From contig NC_079147.1 of assembly GCF_945859685.1 (NCBI RefSeq), positions 82,080,315-82,144,314 of the forward strand: a stretch of DNA of 64,000 nucleotides, in the 5' to 3' direction. Shown one piece after another: positions 1-11,173 of this stretch; within the stretch, counting starts at the first letter, position 1, and each line of letters opens with the position of its first letter. This stretch comes from Eupeodes corollae (Eukaryota > Arthropoda > Insecta > Diptera > Syrphidae). Under the pieces are notes generated by a model. The model had not been told where the DNA came from. It searched no databases and saw only the letters and a program-made list of their open reading frames with translations. The position numbers and the translations under genes were made by a program.

Positions 1-408
1 TCGCGCTCCAAGTTGGGTGAGGTCACCTTCCACTTGTGCGCGCCACCTGATCCGCGGTCTTCCTCTACTGCGCTGTCCTGTGGGTGCGGATTCGAAGACT
101 TTCCGGGCCGGAGCATTAGTTTCCATGCGCTCTACGTGACCCAGCCATCTTAGTCGTTGGACTTTTACTCTTCTGGCTAAGTCTACGTCGTTGTACAACC
201 CGAGCTCATCGTTCAATCTTCTCCTCCACTCTCCTTCGATGCATACGGGGCCGCAGATCACACAAAGAACTTTTCTCTCGAAGCGACCCAAGGTGCTTTC
301 ATCCGCTTTTGTCATGGTCCATGCTTCTGCACCGTATAGCAGGACGGGGATGATAAGGGTCTTATATAGCAACACTTTGGTCCCTCGAAAGAGGACTTTA
401 CCACTCAA

Positions 409-1690
409 TTACTTTCTTAGTCCAAAGAAACAGCGGTTAGCAAGAGTTATTCTGCGTTTGATCTCAGCGCTGGTGTTGTTTTCTGCGTTTACAGCGGAGC
501 CTAGGTAGACGAAGTCCTTTACTACCTCAAAGTTACGTCTGTCGATTGTGACGTTTTGACCAAGACGTCGGTGTTGTATGTCCTTTCTAGACGACAGCAT
601 GTACGTTGTTTTGCCCTCACTAACCGTTAAACCCATTTTTGCCGCCTCTGCCTCAATACTCACAAAAGCCCCATTGACATCATGCTGAGTTCTTCCGATA
701 ATGTCAATGTCATCAGCATATGCCAGTAATTGGATAGACTTATAAAAGATAGTGCCTCTAGTGTTGACGTGTGAGCTCTGCACTATTCTTTCAAGCACGA
801 GGTTAAAAAAATCACATGACAGCGCATCACCTTGTCTAAAACCTTTTTTGACATCGGAAGGTTCTGTTAAGTTGTTTCCCACCTTTATGGAGCAGCGTGA
901 ATTCTCCATGGTCATCCTGAACAAACGGACGAGTTTGGCAGGGATGCCAAAACTAGACATGGCTCTTTACAGCTCTTCCCTGTATATGCTGTCATATGCG
1001 GCCTTGAAATCGATGGAAAGATGGTGGGTGTCGATTTGGTGTTTTTCGGTTTTTTCCAGGATCTACCGTAATGTGAATATTTGATCAACTGTGGACTTTC
1101 CTGGTCTAAAACCACACTGATAAGGACCTAGGTTGTTGACGATGGGCTTTAGACATTCACATATTACGGCAGAGAAGATTTTATAGGCGATGTTAAGTAG
1201 ACTGATTCCTCTATAGTTGGTGTAGTTTAGAGAGTCTCCTTTTTCAGGATCGGGCAAACAGTACTGAGGTTCCATTCATTGGGCATGCTTTCTTCCGACC
1301 ATATCTTACAGATAAGTTGGTGCATGCTCTGAACCAACTTATCTCCAGCTGCTTTAAAGAGCTCGGCATTCAAGCCATCCGCTCCAGCGGCTTTATTAGA
1401 CTTCAACTTAGATATGGCAATATTTTCTTCGTCTAAGTCGGGAGGACGGGATTGTTGGCTTTCATCGTCTATATTGAATGGATCATCCTGCCTGACAGTG
1501 GAGTTCGGTTCTTCGTCGCCGTTATGCAGTCTGCAGAAGTGGTCCTTCCATATCCTCAGCATTGAGTGCGGTTCCACTATGATGTTTCCACTTTCGTCTT
1601 TGCAGCCTTCGGTTCTAGGTTTATGTACCTGTGAATTTCGTTTCACCTGTTCATAAAACTTTCGAACTTCATTCCTGCTTTTAAACCTCT
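409..1690 (-). pseudogene. Reverse transcriptase region of LINE copy A
   Basis: On the minus strand the RT reads in pieces. The fingers region carries SKLKSNKAAGADGLNAELFK and YRGISLLNIAYKIFSAVICE, the palm has CGFRPGKSTVDQIFTLR, and the catalytic core is YADDIDIIGR near 690-730. A DFVYLGSAVNAENNTSAEIK thumb motif follows. At least three frame changes separate these blocks (near 960, 1080 and 1260), so no intact protein remains. A working copy would reverse-transcribe the LINE RNA at a nicked chromosomal target. Open frames on the opposite strand here are shadows. Confidence 0.88.
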
Positions 1691-1920
1691 CATGATCTTC
1701 GACAGCACTCTTCTTCGGCGTTCCTCTCGCCTCTTCTGCTTATAGAGCTCATGAGCATCTCTCGTCCTTTTATGCAGCGCCGCTGTGCGTGCCTGTTGTT
1801 TTCTGCATTTGCCTGTCGACATTCCTCTTCAAACAAGGGGGTCCTTGTTGGTGGCTGTTTGAAACCCAGCACATCAGAGGCGGCTTCTCTGATTGCATTT
1901 TGGTAATGTTGCCACTGGTT

Positions 1921-2800
1921 TTAGATACATTGTGTTGGCGGCAGAGAACTTCGAGGGAGGTTACTGGTAACTCGGTCGGAAAAGGATTTGGCGATCTCTG
2001 GCGATTGTAGCCGTTCGACGTTATACCTTCTCCCAGCACCTTCCTGTTTTGCCTTGGGTCTGGAAATCCGAACTGCTACCTTGGCTACAACAAGGTAGTG
2101 GTCCGAGTCGATGTTAGCTCCTCGGAAAGTTCGTACATCCATAGTGCTGGAAGCGTGTCTGGCGTCGATCGCAATATGGTCAATCTGGTTGACGGTAGAT
2201 TGATCTGGAGAAGTCCAAGTTCCTTTATGGATGTTGAGGTGTGGAAAACGCGTATTAACTATGATGACGTATGAGCCTGAATCCGTTGTCGGAAGTGTTG
2301 TCGTGGAGGCTGTTATTCCCGATATTCCATGTCTTCCCTTCCTAGCTTGGCATTAAAATCGCCCAGGACTATTTTAATATCGTAGCTAGGGCACTGCTCA
2401 TAAGTTTTGTCTAGGAGCTCGAAGAACATATCGTTGGTGTTGTCGTCTTTCTCTTCTGTGGGGGCGTGCACGCATATCAGGCTAATGTTGCCGAATTTAG
2501 CCTTGATGCGTATGGCCATGAGGCGCTCATTGATGCACCTATAGCTGAAGACTTCTTGCCTAAGTCTGGCTCCAATGACGAAGCCGCATCCAAATGAGTG
2601 CTGTTGGTTTTCGTGGTAGCAGTCACTGTAGTAAATATCACAGTTTTTCATCCCCTCTTTGCCCGGCCCATCCCATCGTATTTCCTGGATGGCAGTGATA
2701 TCTGCTTTATAGCGGTCTAGGGCATCCGCTAATTCTTCGGCCGCACGTGGTCTGTTAAGGGATCTAACATTCCACGTGCATATCCGAAGTTCGTTGTCCT
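1921..2800 (-). pseudogene. AP endonuclease region of LINE copy A
   Basis: The minus strand encodes the N-terminal endonuclease of the LINE, the enzyme that nicks target DNA for target-primed reverse transcription. Visible motifs are the CTWNVRSLNR start near 2780, IQEIRWDG near 2685, VLGDFNAKLGRED near 2350 and SDHYLVVAKV near 2110 with its catalytic Asp-His. Frames change near 2310 and 2650. The block between the Gly-Arg-Glu motif and the Ser-Asp-His motif (about 2160-2310) is damaged relative to copy B, which keeps it open. Confidence 0.85.
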
Positions 2801-3310
2801 TTATTCGTTTGCGTTGGTTGTCAACAGTAAATCCGTCTGTATCCGAGGCTTGTTGGTATTTCGCAACTATGAAAGCTTTAACGTGGCCAGAAAGTCACCC
2901 CGACGGCACGACCCCCAACCTGGAGGGCCAGATCCTAAGTATAACTCCAAGGATGGGGAGCCGGATAAAACCGCTCCTTATAGGCCTGGGCTCCGAATAA
3001 GTCGAAGAAGCACTATAAGGTGTTCACTAAGTAGTTCAACCTTACTGGAACTATAGACGCCACCGTTGATTCCATCTCGGTAATTCGTCAGGTGCCGTCT
3101 GGATAAGGAGAGGTGCCTTAGTGGGAACACCTCTCCCCCCCTTTCTCGTTTGCTGCCCCCAACAACTTTCCACTGGTGTTGGAACCCAATCTCCAGTTGA
3201 GGTACTAGGCACCCGATGTTTACCACGGGGAGGTAGGTGTTGATAGACAGAGGAGGGTTTTGAGAAAAACCTGTGGACGTTTGTGTCCTCTTGAATGCAC
3301 ATGTCTACCA

Positions 3311-3849
3311 TTTGAATTGCTGTATTAGTTGGTGCTTATATTTGTATTATAAATATGTGATAGTTTCCTAATTATACTTTTTCATCAATTACTCTACCGC
3401 TAAGTCATTTGATTTCATGAATATTTCTCCTTGTCGTCTAACTTCAGCTAAGTCAACTATATTCCAATTTATCTTATCAAGGGAATTTTCTACATCTATG
3501 CATATCTAAGTTGGTAAAAGAGTTCTAGTGTTAAGTGTTGCTACTTTTCTATATAAGTTTCACAATATACATATTTCATATAATTCATTTTTATACCTCC
3601 TCTGGAATTTCCCTTTTTAAATGTTGCTAACTATTCTCTCAAACGCCCTTTTTAAAAGTTGCTAACTATTCTCCTAAAGACTATTCTCTCAAACGCGGAA
3701 TAGAGGTTAAGGTCCAAAATTTCCCATAAATAAATAAAAACTGGTAGGATTACAGTCTTAGACATTAGAAGACCATGAGAACTGTTAAGAATTTGATGTT
3801 CAAAGTTATTTTATTTATTCAGCCATAATTTAAGTTATTTTAATGGTTT
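3311..3849. other. AT-rich stretch, no gene seen
   Basis: No coding or RNA signal found. A short imperfect direct duplication lies at about 3613-3690, in which the motif GTTGCTAACTATTCTC occurs twice, and ATTCTCTCAAACGC recurs. Confidence 0.6.
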
Positions 3850-4190
3850 TTGCTCTAGAGAAATAGCCAGCTGCATTCCTCCCCTTAAACAGTTCAACCG
3901 TAATACTCGCGCTTCTAGGAATGCTCATCAATATACCCTCGAGCCCATCTTCGGTCGTACTGTCAAGTACAGAGATTCGTTCTTTAGCCGTACTATGCGA
4001 ATGTGGAATTCCTTGCCACACTCTGTCTTTCCCAGCTATTGCAATATTCAGGAATTCAAAACCAATGTGCACCGACATCTCCTTTCAACCCCTCTCTCCC
4101 TTTCCTAGTGCTCACACTGTGTCTACATAATAAGGGTAATATATCCCCTTGAGTGTGCGCTTATTATAAAAAAAAAGTTAAAAATGTAGT
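3850..4190 (+). mobile_element. 5'-truncated LINE 3' end (RT C-terminal tail)
   Basis: The plus strand from 3858 to 4109 reads without interruption as the C-terminal tail common to many insect LINE reverse transcriptases. Key motifs are RNTRASRNAHQYTLEP, KYRDSFFSRTMRMWNSLP, SVFPSYCNIQEFK and VHRHLLS before a TAG stop. About 80 bp of 3' UTR follow, ending in an A-rich tail near 4171-4190. It carries no catalytic domain. It belongs to a different LINE lineage from copy A and probably sits in an intron of the gene whose last exon is at 4578. Confidence 0.75.
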
Positions 4191-4577
4191 GATCCATATA
4201 AGTACGCACTGTTTCTGTTGATTTATTTGTTTCAATTTTTTTTAGATTCATCGCCCTCCATTAAAGAGTATTCGTCAACCGTCTATCATATTTTTGTGAT
4301 ACACCTTGCCAAACTTTTTCAAATTTTTGTATAGAAGTCCCACACATGAATGACCACTTATTTGCCTATCGTTAACCGAAACCTAAACCCAATAAACGAT
4401 CATTATTTCGATTCGTCGAGTTTTTGTCGTTACCTCCAAATATCTTTTTGTAGCTGGTTAGGACAATTATTGTGATTCTATTTTTGCTCCACTTTCTTAT
4501 AACAGGAGCGAAACTAAAACCAAATTGCTTTTTCTATTAAATTTCTTAACCCAATATATAATGTTTTTATTTTACAG
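4191..4577 (+). other. Probable intron sequence before the terminal exon
   Basis: AT-rich, with no open reading frame of note. It ends in a pyrimidine-rich tract and the acceptor TTTTATTTTACAG at 4565-4577, which leads directly into the exon at 4578. Confidence 0.55.
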
Positions 4578-4856
4578 TTTGGAATTTCTTCTCTGGTCTG
4601 CCTTATTCTACAAGCTGAACTCATTTACGTGTTAGATCAAGATACAACACTAAATAATGAAAATCGAGATTCTTGGAGGATATTCCTTGACTCCGTTGCA
4701 ACATCTTTAAATCGAACAATTCAAAATCAAACCGTTTGCGCGGCCATTGAATCCGATTCAATACAACCGATGATGAATCACTTTGCTCGATTTAAAGATC
4801 TTCAATTAGATTCTCTATTAGCATTAATATCTCAAGCTAAAGAGCAAATTAATTAA
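4578..4856 (+). CDS. Terminal coding exon of an unidentified host protein
   Basis: A strong splice acceptor (TTTTACAG, ending at 4577) opens a frame of 92 codons ending in TAA at 4854-4856. The translation starts FGISSLVCLILQAELIYVL and ends LISQAKEQIN. It is leucine-rich and looks helical, like the C-terminal repeat of a HEAT/ARM-type scaffold. Codon use is balanced and free of stops in a region of about 75 percent AT, which supports real coding. Upstream exons lie outside the window or beyond the copy A insertion. I do not recognise the family. An ATG-initiated gene here is unlikely, because the only possible internal start (4629) is GTG. Confidence 0.7.
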   Translation, partial: FGISSLVCLILQAELIYVLDQDTTLNNENRDSWRIFLDSVATSLNRTIQNQTVCAAIESDSIQPMMNHFARFKDLQLDSLLALISQAKEQIN

Positions 4857-7721
4857 TACAAAAAAACTATTTAAAAAAATATAAAAAAAAAAAACAAATC
4901 AAATTATAAACATTAAAAGCTAATATTTAATTAAAATGCAAACAAAAAGAAAAATGCAACTAAGAATTAACTTTCATTGTTTAAAACGTTTCTTTAAAAA
5001 AAAAAAAAAAACAATAATATGCAAAGATTAATGAACAAAAAAAGAAAATACGTATAATTATATAACAGTTTTATTTTGTTTCTTTCTTTTGCTTAAATAA
5101 TAATATTCACGTAATTATTTTTGTTTCGGTTTAGTATTCTTTTTAATAATTTTAATAATAATTTCCCACTTTTTCGTTGGTGTTTTTGTAAATATTTGTA
5201 AAAGCAAAAACTTTAGTTATTATAGATAATAAAATGTTTAACTAACAATTTATATTCAGTGCATAAATAAAAATATCAATTCAATAACATTTTCAAATGA
5301 ATTATATTTTCAAAACCAATTGAAAATGTTTAAAGCTATATAAAGGAGACACTTCTTGAATAATTGTCAAAAAGAAAAATAAAAATGTTAACTCATGGCC
5401 ACCATCATACATTTCCTTTTGCAAGGCTTGAAATTTTATTCATAATGGAAATAATTATTTTCACTCTGTAATTTATGCATACATCTTTTTTAGTATTTAT
5501 GTATATTAATTATAAACAAAAAAATTAAAGTAATATTTGTAGAAGTCATCATAAATTAATTAAATATTTAATGTTAATTCTACCTGTTTCTTTATTATTA
5601 TAACTTTTTTTTATTCTTAAAATATATCTTTTTGTTTTCCTTCTTTACCTTTTAAATAATGTGATACTTCAATTCGAAAGATAAAAGTAAAATTTATTGT
5701 CCACTATTCAATTTTTTGTTTTGTGCGTTTAAGAAAAAAGTTAAATAAATAAATTACATAATTTGGCCGACGGGTTTATTAGATAAATTACTCGATATCG
5801 GTGCAGGTAGTTATGTGCATATTAATGTATGTTAAGTATTCACGGCGTCGTTTTATTATTTTGTTTTTCTATAATTATTTATATTAGTTTAAATGCAAAA
5901 TGTTAATGATGACATTTAAAAAATTAATCAATTTGTTGATAAAATGATGCGACCCTCAACGCCCAGCAATTATTTTTTTTTAGTTTTTTTGAAGCCTCTT
6001 CCAAAATTCCAAATACGAAGACTTTCAAAAGTTCAATAGCAAGAAAAAGAAAAGATTTTGGGATTTTTGAAATTGCCTTCAAATACTTAAATCATTAAAA
6101 TATTATATTTATTTAAACACATAATAAACACTTTCAAAATTAACGATGTGTTGTTCTTGGAATCAACATCGAAAATGTTCATATTTTATGAACTTAAAAA
6201 ATCTTATTTCTTGGCAGTCTTCAAAACCAAAAAAAATGGAAATATATTTAAAAAATAAAAAAAAAATATATAAGTAACTAGAATTCATTATTAAGTTAAT
6301 AATTTTTATGATTTTTGATTGTCTTCTTATATAATTAATAACCTTATAAAAAATATAATTTATCGACAAAAATAATAACAAAAAACATATGTAGTCATTT
6401 AAACGTAATTAAAAAAAAATATATACATTTTATAATTTTCATTTGTGATTTATATTTTTTTATAAAATAAAAAACATATATATATATAAATATATTAATA
6501 AAACACACACCTTACTTATTACTAGAAATAATTTATATTTAAAAAAAAATTCAAAAAAAAGAACATATTTAAAAATTAATTAAAAAAATAAAGAAAAACG
6601 TGCGTATAGGATGAATATTTGTTTAAAAAATCCTAAGTCGTTTCGGGGCATACAATTCACTTTATATAATAAATTTTAAACAAAACATGCAAACGTCTAT
6701 ATATGTTTATTAATATTTATTAAAGAAAAAAATAACAAAAAAAAAAACAACAAATATTTTCTATGTCAAGTGCACTGGTAATTTTAATTCTTAAAAACAA
6801 AAAACATATAAATAAAATATAAAATTTGAGGACTGCCTGCCCCTTTCTAAAAATACTTTTTTTTTGCAATTAGATCCGTATTTATTGTGTTATGACGTAA
6901 AACAACAAATAATTCATGTTTTTATTTTATATTCAATAGATAATAAATAAAATAAAACAAAATTAAATTGTGTAATAAAAAATTAAAACCGTAATCGGGT
7001 ACCTTGCATAATTTATCAATAATTAAATTAATTGAAAAAAAAGAAACAAAAATATTTAAAAACAACTAAAATTAGTTAAATGCAAAATATCGCCTGAAAT
7101 ATATTTTGAAACAAAACGATATTTAACATAAATTAAAAGAAAAAGAAAGAATTATTCTATGCTTTTCTAGTTATATTTTATTGGTTCAAAAGAAAAACAA
7201 AACAAAACGCTATGAAAATTAAAACAAAAACAAACTTTTTACTCCTTTAAAACAAAAACACAAAAAAAAAGAACATAAACAAAAATCGCCCCCCACTAAA
7301 CAAAAAAAAAAATCAATAGTAGATTTTAATTAAATGTTTTTAACTAAAAAAAGAAAAAAATATTTTAAACTAAATAGAACAAAATGAGAATACATTTAAT
7401 GATCATGATCACAAAACAAATAAATAATTTGTCAATATACAAAAGAGAAATAATAGCTGAAAGTATAACAACATACAAACAAAAATAATTTTAAAAGAAA
7501 AAAAGAACGGAAGGATATATTATATATAAAATAAATATATATAATAATTTTCTTTTTTTACATAGACAGAATATTGAAAATATATACAAATGAAGAACAG
7601 CAGAAAATTGTATTTTAATTGGCGCCCGACTAAAGTCTTGAATTTAAAAAAAAATTAAAATGTAAGTAAATGCTAAAATTCTATTTTTAGAATGTTGAGG
7701 AATGAAATGTTCTATAGGTCA
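4857..7721. other. 2.9-kb extremely AT-rich stretch, possibly a long 3' UTR plus intergenic DNA
   Basis: Dominated by A- and T-runs, with many AATAAA-like hexamers and no credible ORF. Because it directly follows the stop codon of the host exon it may hold that gene's 3' UTR, but no unique polyadenylation site can be chosen. The small open frame near 6163-6381 (minus) is low-complexity Ile/Asn/Lys/Phe sequence and is not supported. Confidence 0.5.
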
Positions 7722-8035
7722 GAGAGCCGATTCCAGAAAGCGCGGCGGATCGCTTTTAATCGCGGATTTGTATTTTTACATTCTCAATATTCCATTTGGA
7801 AAGCGAAAGTTCTTTCCAACAAAATCACCCCTATTGCGAGTTTCACTTTTTCTGGATTCCGTCCGAAAAAAATGACATTTCACATTTCCCTTATAGTGAG
7901 TTTCGGACGGAAAATTTTCCACTTCGAAAAATTTCCCCCTATTGTGAACTTTTTTTTCGGGTGGAACTTCAAGTCTTTCACAACTCTTTCTTTCACTCAA
8001 AATTTGGCGGCGGAAAAGGACAACTTTGGCGAAAA

Positions 8036-8913
8036 ATGTAAGTAATTTTTATAAATAACAACAAAATAATCGAAAATAACTCCAACTTTTTTATTTTCAA
8101 GGAGTAAAACAACAAATAGAAGGCAATGCGAGTTGCTTTTGAATAAAATGCAATTACACCCCGATATCGCCAGAGGCTATTCAAAGGAAAATAAAGATAA
8201 AATTTCAGAGTTCTGGACGACAACGGCAAATGATCTCAACAGTGCAGGGCCTCCAATAAAGTCAAAAATTGAGTGGAAAAAGGTAACCTGTTCTTCTATT
8301 ATTATAGAACCAAATTTATTAAAAAATGCTTCATAAGGTTTGGAATGACCAGAAAAGATATGTAAGGAAAAAGGCGACGGAAAATAAAGCGAACCAAAGA
8401 GCAACCGGAGGTGGCCCTAATAAAACAGTCAAGTACACAGACGTGGAAGAAGCTATATTACAGCTTATAGGTGTTAACGAAGCTGTGGAAGGTTTTGGCT
8501 CACCCTTCGGTTTGCCTCCCCCTGAGAAAAAAAGAAAAACTGACGTAGCCGAAGAGAATGGAGATGATCAAAATTCATTAGAGGATCTAATGAAATATTT
8601 ACATGAAGGTGATGATACTTGTGATAATATTCATGATGGTGTTCCTTGCGGAACCGAAACCAATGACGTCAGGAATGCATCAACAAATCTTGAGCCATCA
8701 ACATCAAAACCAACACAACCAAGAAACTATAAGACTGCTCGGCTCACGACAAATGATCTCATCTATGAAGAGCTCAAAGTCCAAAAAGAAATAAGCTCGA
8801 ATATTTTGGAAGTTGTTGGTGTTCTAAAAGAACACAATACTGATTTTCCGGGTGAAACTCACAATAGGGGTGAATGTCATTCTTCTAGTGGGTTTTGCAA
8901 GCGACAGGCGTGA
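8036..8913 (+). CDS. Myb/SANT-like DNA-binding protein of Harbinger element (three exons)
   Basis: Exon 1 ends with AT (8036-8037) before GTAAGT. Intron 1 is 8038-8101 and exon 2 starts with G at 8102, so the ATG is split by the intron. Exon 2 (8102-8282) gives MSKTTNRRQCELLLNKMQ and the motif AGPPIKSKIEWKK. Intron 2 (8283-8337, 55 nt, GTAACC..ATAAG) is phase 0. Exon 3 continues VWNDQKRYVRKKATENK and TGGGPN, the end of the zeste-like Myb/SANT fold (Myb_DNA-bind_5 type). An acidic, Ser/Thr-rich tail follows to TGA at 8911-8913. In PIF/Harbinger elements this partner protein binds element ends and carries the transposase into the nucleus. No internal stops are seen, but the last 20 or so residues may be read-through. 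Confidence 0.75.
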
Positions 8914-9018
8914 TAGTGGCGGATTGCAACAAAATGTAAACAAAAATATGTTTTATTTGTGTGTTTTTTTTTTAATATATTAAATTAAAGATATCAATTA
9001 CTTATTTTTGTTGAATAT

Positions 9019-9485
9019 TTAACGAAATAAAAACGAAAACGTTATGTGTTTTGAGCAAAGTTTCTTGTCCAGTTTGTCCAAAATTACACTCAAAACCTTC
9101 GATACCGTTGGTTGAGCCAAAGCGATTCGGTAGTCCTGCCCAACGCTCTTTTGGTACGAACCTTCCGCTAAAAATCGCAATGTAGCGGCAAGCTTGAGTA
9201 TTGAAGGCAAAGAGGTAGTGTTTTCTCGTTGGAAATCATCTTGGATTTCTCCAAAAACGTACACAAATGCTTCTCGCGATAGTGGAAACAATTTTATAAA
9301 CCTATTGAAGAAACATCATTAAAAAAAATTCAATCTGGAAAAAGATAATTAAATACACATTCTTTTGGGAGAACATCATGAGGCGAAGACCCACTTTTTA
9401 ATAGTTTTCTTTGAATATTTAAATAATTAGCTTCTTTTCTTGCTTCTTCTCTTTCTGCATTTAAAAAAACACTTTTGGAGTCCAT
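9019..9485 (-). pseudogene. HARBI1-like transposase, N-terminal exons only
   Basis: On minus, a first exon starts with ATG at 9485-9483 (MDSKSVFLNAEREEARKEAN) and runs to about 9360. A second exon from 9301 reads FIKLFPLSREAFVYVFGEI, then SILKLAATLRFLAEGSYQ and LAQPTVSKVLSVILDKLD before a stop near 9019. These are the typical N-terminal and HTH-like blocks of Harbinger DDE nucleases. The catalytic DDE half is absent; the sequence runs directly into the 3' end of the Myb/SANT gene, so an internal deletion probably removed it. The exact splice junction between the two exons does not keep frame perfectly. Confidence 0.75.
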
Positions 9486-9794
9486 TAAAAGCTAGTTTTG
9501 TTTACTTGAAACCAACAATAATATTTAAATATAACTACAAACATTAAGATACTTTTTTCAGAGAAAAACAATTAGTTTTGGTGGAAGGAAATGTCATATT
9601 TTTGGAAACAGCTGACAAATAAATGGAAAATTGGGAAATATGGAAATGGATTGGAAATATTTGACATTTAAGCTGGAAAAATGAAAGGATCGCTTTCTTC
9701 CATGTTCGCTTTTGAAATTAACTTAAAGCGAAGACGGTCGAAATTGAATTTTCGCTTTCAATGCGATCAGCCGCTCTTTCTGCAATCGGCCCTC

Positions 9795-10339
9795 AAGGTA
9801 ACAAATCACAAAGATTTGCGGAGATATTACATGAAAAGTCATCATCCGGCCTTATCACAGGCCCTGTCGCAATATAGGGTAAGTTCTTTAATCTAAAAAT
9901 GCAGCAGTAATGCACGATTTTCGTTCATAAATGTAAATACACTGCATTTCTGCTACCGGGAACCCTGTTCAAAAAAACAGTCTGACAGAAGAAATGCGAT
10001 CAAACCTGCAATCATTTTATTTATGTTGCGGCTCTGCAGGAAAATGTCAGAACAAGATGAGTAAGTAAAATATTTGAATATTTATTAAATGTTTGGGAAT
10101 AAATAAATGATTCGTTATTAAAAAGTTTAAATATATTATTATTTATTAACATAAAATTACAAAACATATGCTAATAGAAAAGAGCTCTAGCTATAAAAGC
10201 TTTACACTCTAATATAAATTATTAGTTAATTATATTATTAAATTATTGATATGAAGGTATTAGTCAATTTTCAATATATTTTCGACATTAATTGTATTAA
10301 GAAATTAATAAATATTTTGGTCGGTTTTTAGGATGGCAT
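9795..10339. other. Between transposons; weak exon-like signals only
   Basis: No ORF is convincing. Two exon-like islands are visible: an open stretch ending at a GGTAAGTT donor near 9880, and a mini-exon at 10038-10059 that starts after CTGCAG, carries ATGTCAGAACAAGATGA and ends at GTAAGT. Either could be chance. The right part (10080-10339) is AT-rich and probably includes the 3' UTR of the I-like LINE that reads leftward. Confidence 0.35.
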
Positions 10340-11169
10340 TAATTTTTTTTAGAAATTCCACATGTTGATAAGCCAAGTATATGTGGCATGTTCAAGTTGT
10401 TGTTGCATGATGGGCAGAGAGGTGAACTTTCTTTCCATAATAGGTGTTGGTGAGTTAAGATACTGTGTCCTAAGCTAAGGCGAATGAAGTTTGATATTGT
10501 TGTTCTGGAGAGTGATGATGGGTAGATTGGAGCGGATCGGTCAGTGTTTATCTTTGCATAATGATTTTCGTAGCTATTCCAGTTGAGAATTTTGTTCTTT
10601 TAAAGTAATTGATCGATATATATCTTTGAATGTCGTTCTTTGAAAATGTATCGAAAGTAAAAACAGGTGCTTCATTGCAGAGTTATGCAGCTTTGTCGGC
10701 ATATTCGTTGCCTGGTATACCGATATGACTGGGTACCCACATTCATTTTAATTTTGTTGTGTGTTTTATGAGCAAATCTCTTATATTGTTTATTATTTTG
10801 TTGTTGTTCGGATTAAGGATTGATTTGAGCACCGATAGACTGTCGGAGCAAATTACTGCTTTAGAAGTGGATTGTAGGACAATTTTAGCAGCTTCAAAAA
10901 TGGCTAGTGCTTCAGAAGTGAAGATTGATGAGAATTCCCATAAAATTCCAGCTCTTAACAGAGTTCCGTCTTCTTGAGTTACTGCATCCGTGAAGACCGA
11001 AATCCAGCCTTCTTGTTTTAAATTTACCATGATTTCGGCGAAAGTGCAATGATAGATTCTGTTATTTGTGTTGTCTTTATTGTATACTGATACGAGTAGA
11101 GTTAGTTCAAACGATTTGGTATTAATGTTCCAAAGTGGAAAGGTTGAAGTGGTGTTTCCTTTGACACGC
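10340..11169 (-). pseudogene. RNase H and C-terminal tail of the I-like LINE
   Basis: Minus-strand reading shows RNase H motifs: ISVFTDAV with its catalytic Asp, SSIFTSEALAIFEA with Glu, VICSDSLSVLKSI with Asp, and near 10735-10690 the VPSHIGIPGNEYADKA block. Then comes a tail with FIRLSLGHSILTHQHLLW and a CPSC...H cluster typical of I-type elements, ending near 10345. Frameshifts occur near 10743. The block is joined upstream, across the piggyBac insertion, to 12829. Confidence 0.85.
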
Positions 11170-11173
11170 TTAA

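Larger units (their letters stand above)
1..3310 (-). mobile_element. Non-LTR retrotransposon, LINE family 1, copy A (3' end outside window)
   Basis: Read on the minus strand this runs 5' to 3' through an AP-type endonuclease (about 2790 to 1920) and a reverse transcriptase (about 1690 to 410). The start of the window matches the C-terminal and 3' UTR part of copy D near 61610, so roughly 100 bp of the 3' end lies outside. The 5' limit is set by copy B: both copies share sequence up to the motif CATGTCTACCA (3300-3310 here) and then diverge. The coding part is broken by stops and frameshifts. Endonuclease and RT style (IQEIRWD, GDFNAKLGRE, YADDIDIIGR, no RNase H seen) suggest an RTE-like or related LINE; the clade is an inference. 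Confidence 0.9.
7722..9794. mobile_element. PIF/Harbinger-type DNA transposon 1
   Basis: The ends are inverted repeats of about 34 bp. The left end (7722) reads GAGAGCCGATTCCAGAAAG and the right end, reversed from 9794, reads GAGGGCCGATTGCAGAAAG; both go on to GCGGCNGATCGC. Inside are the two genes of this superfamily, arranged tail to tail: a Myb/SANT protein on plus and a HARBI1-like transposase on minus. Motifs like CCTATTGYGAGTTTC recur near the left end (7829, 7880, 7938) and once inverted at 8856, consistent with subterminal protein-binding sites. A clean 3-bp target duplication was not resolved; TCA lies close to both ends but is offset by 2 bp on the left. The transposase is truncated, so this copy is defective. 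Confidence 0.8.

Noticed and set aside
3830..4078. Minus-strand 82-codon frame
   Set aside because: The plus strand of the same interval reads a well-conserved LINE C-terminal tail; the minus frame is its shadow.
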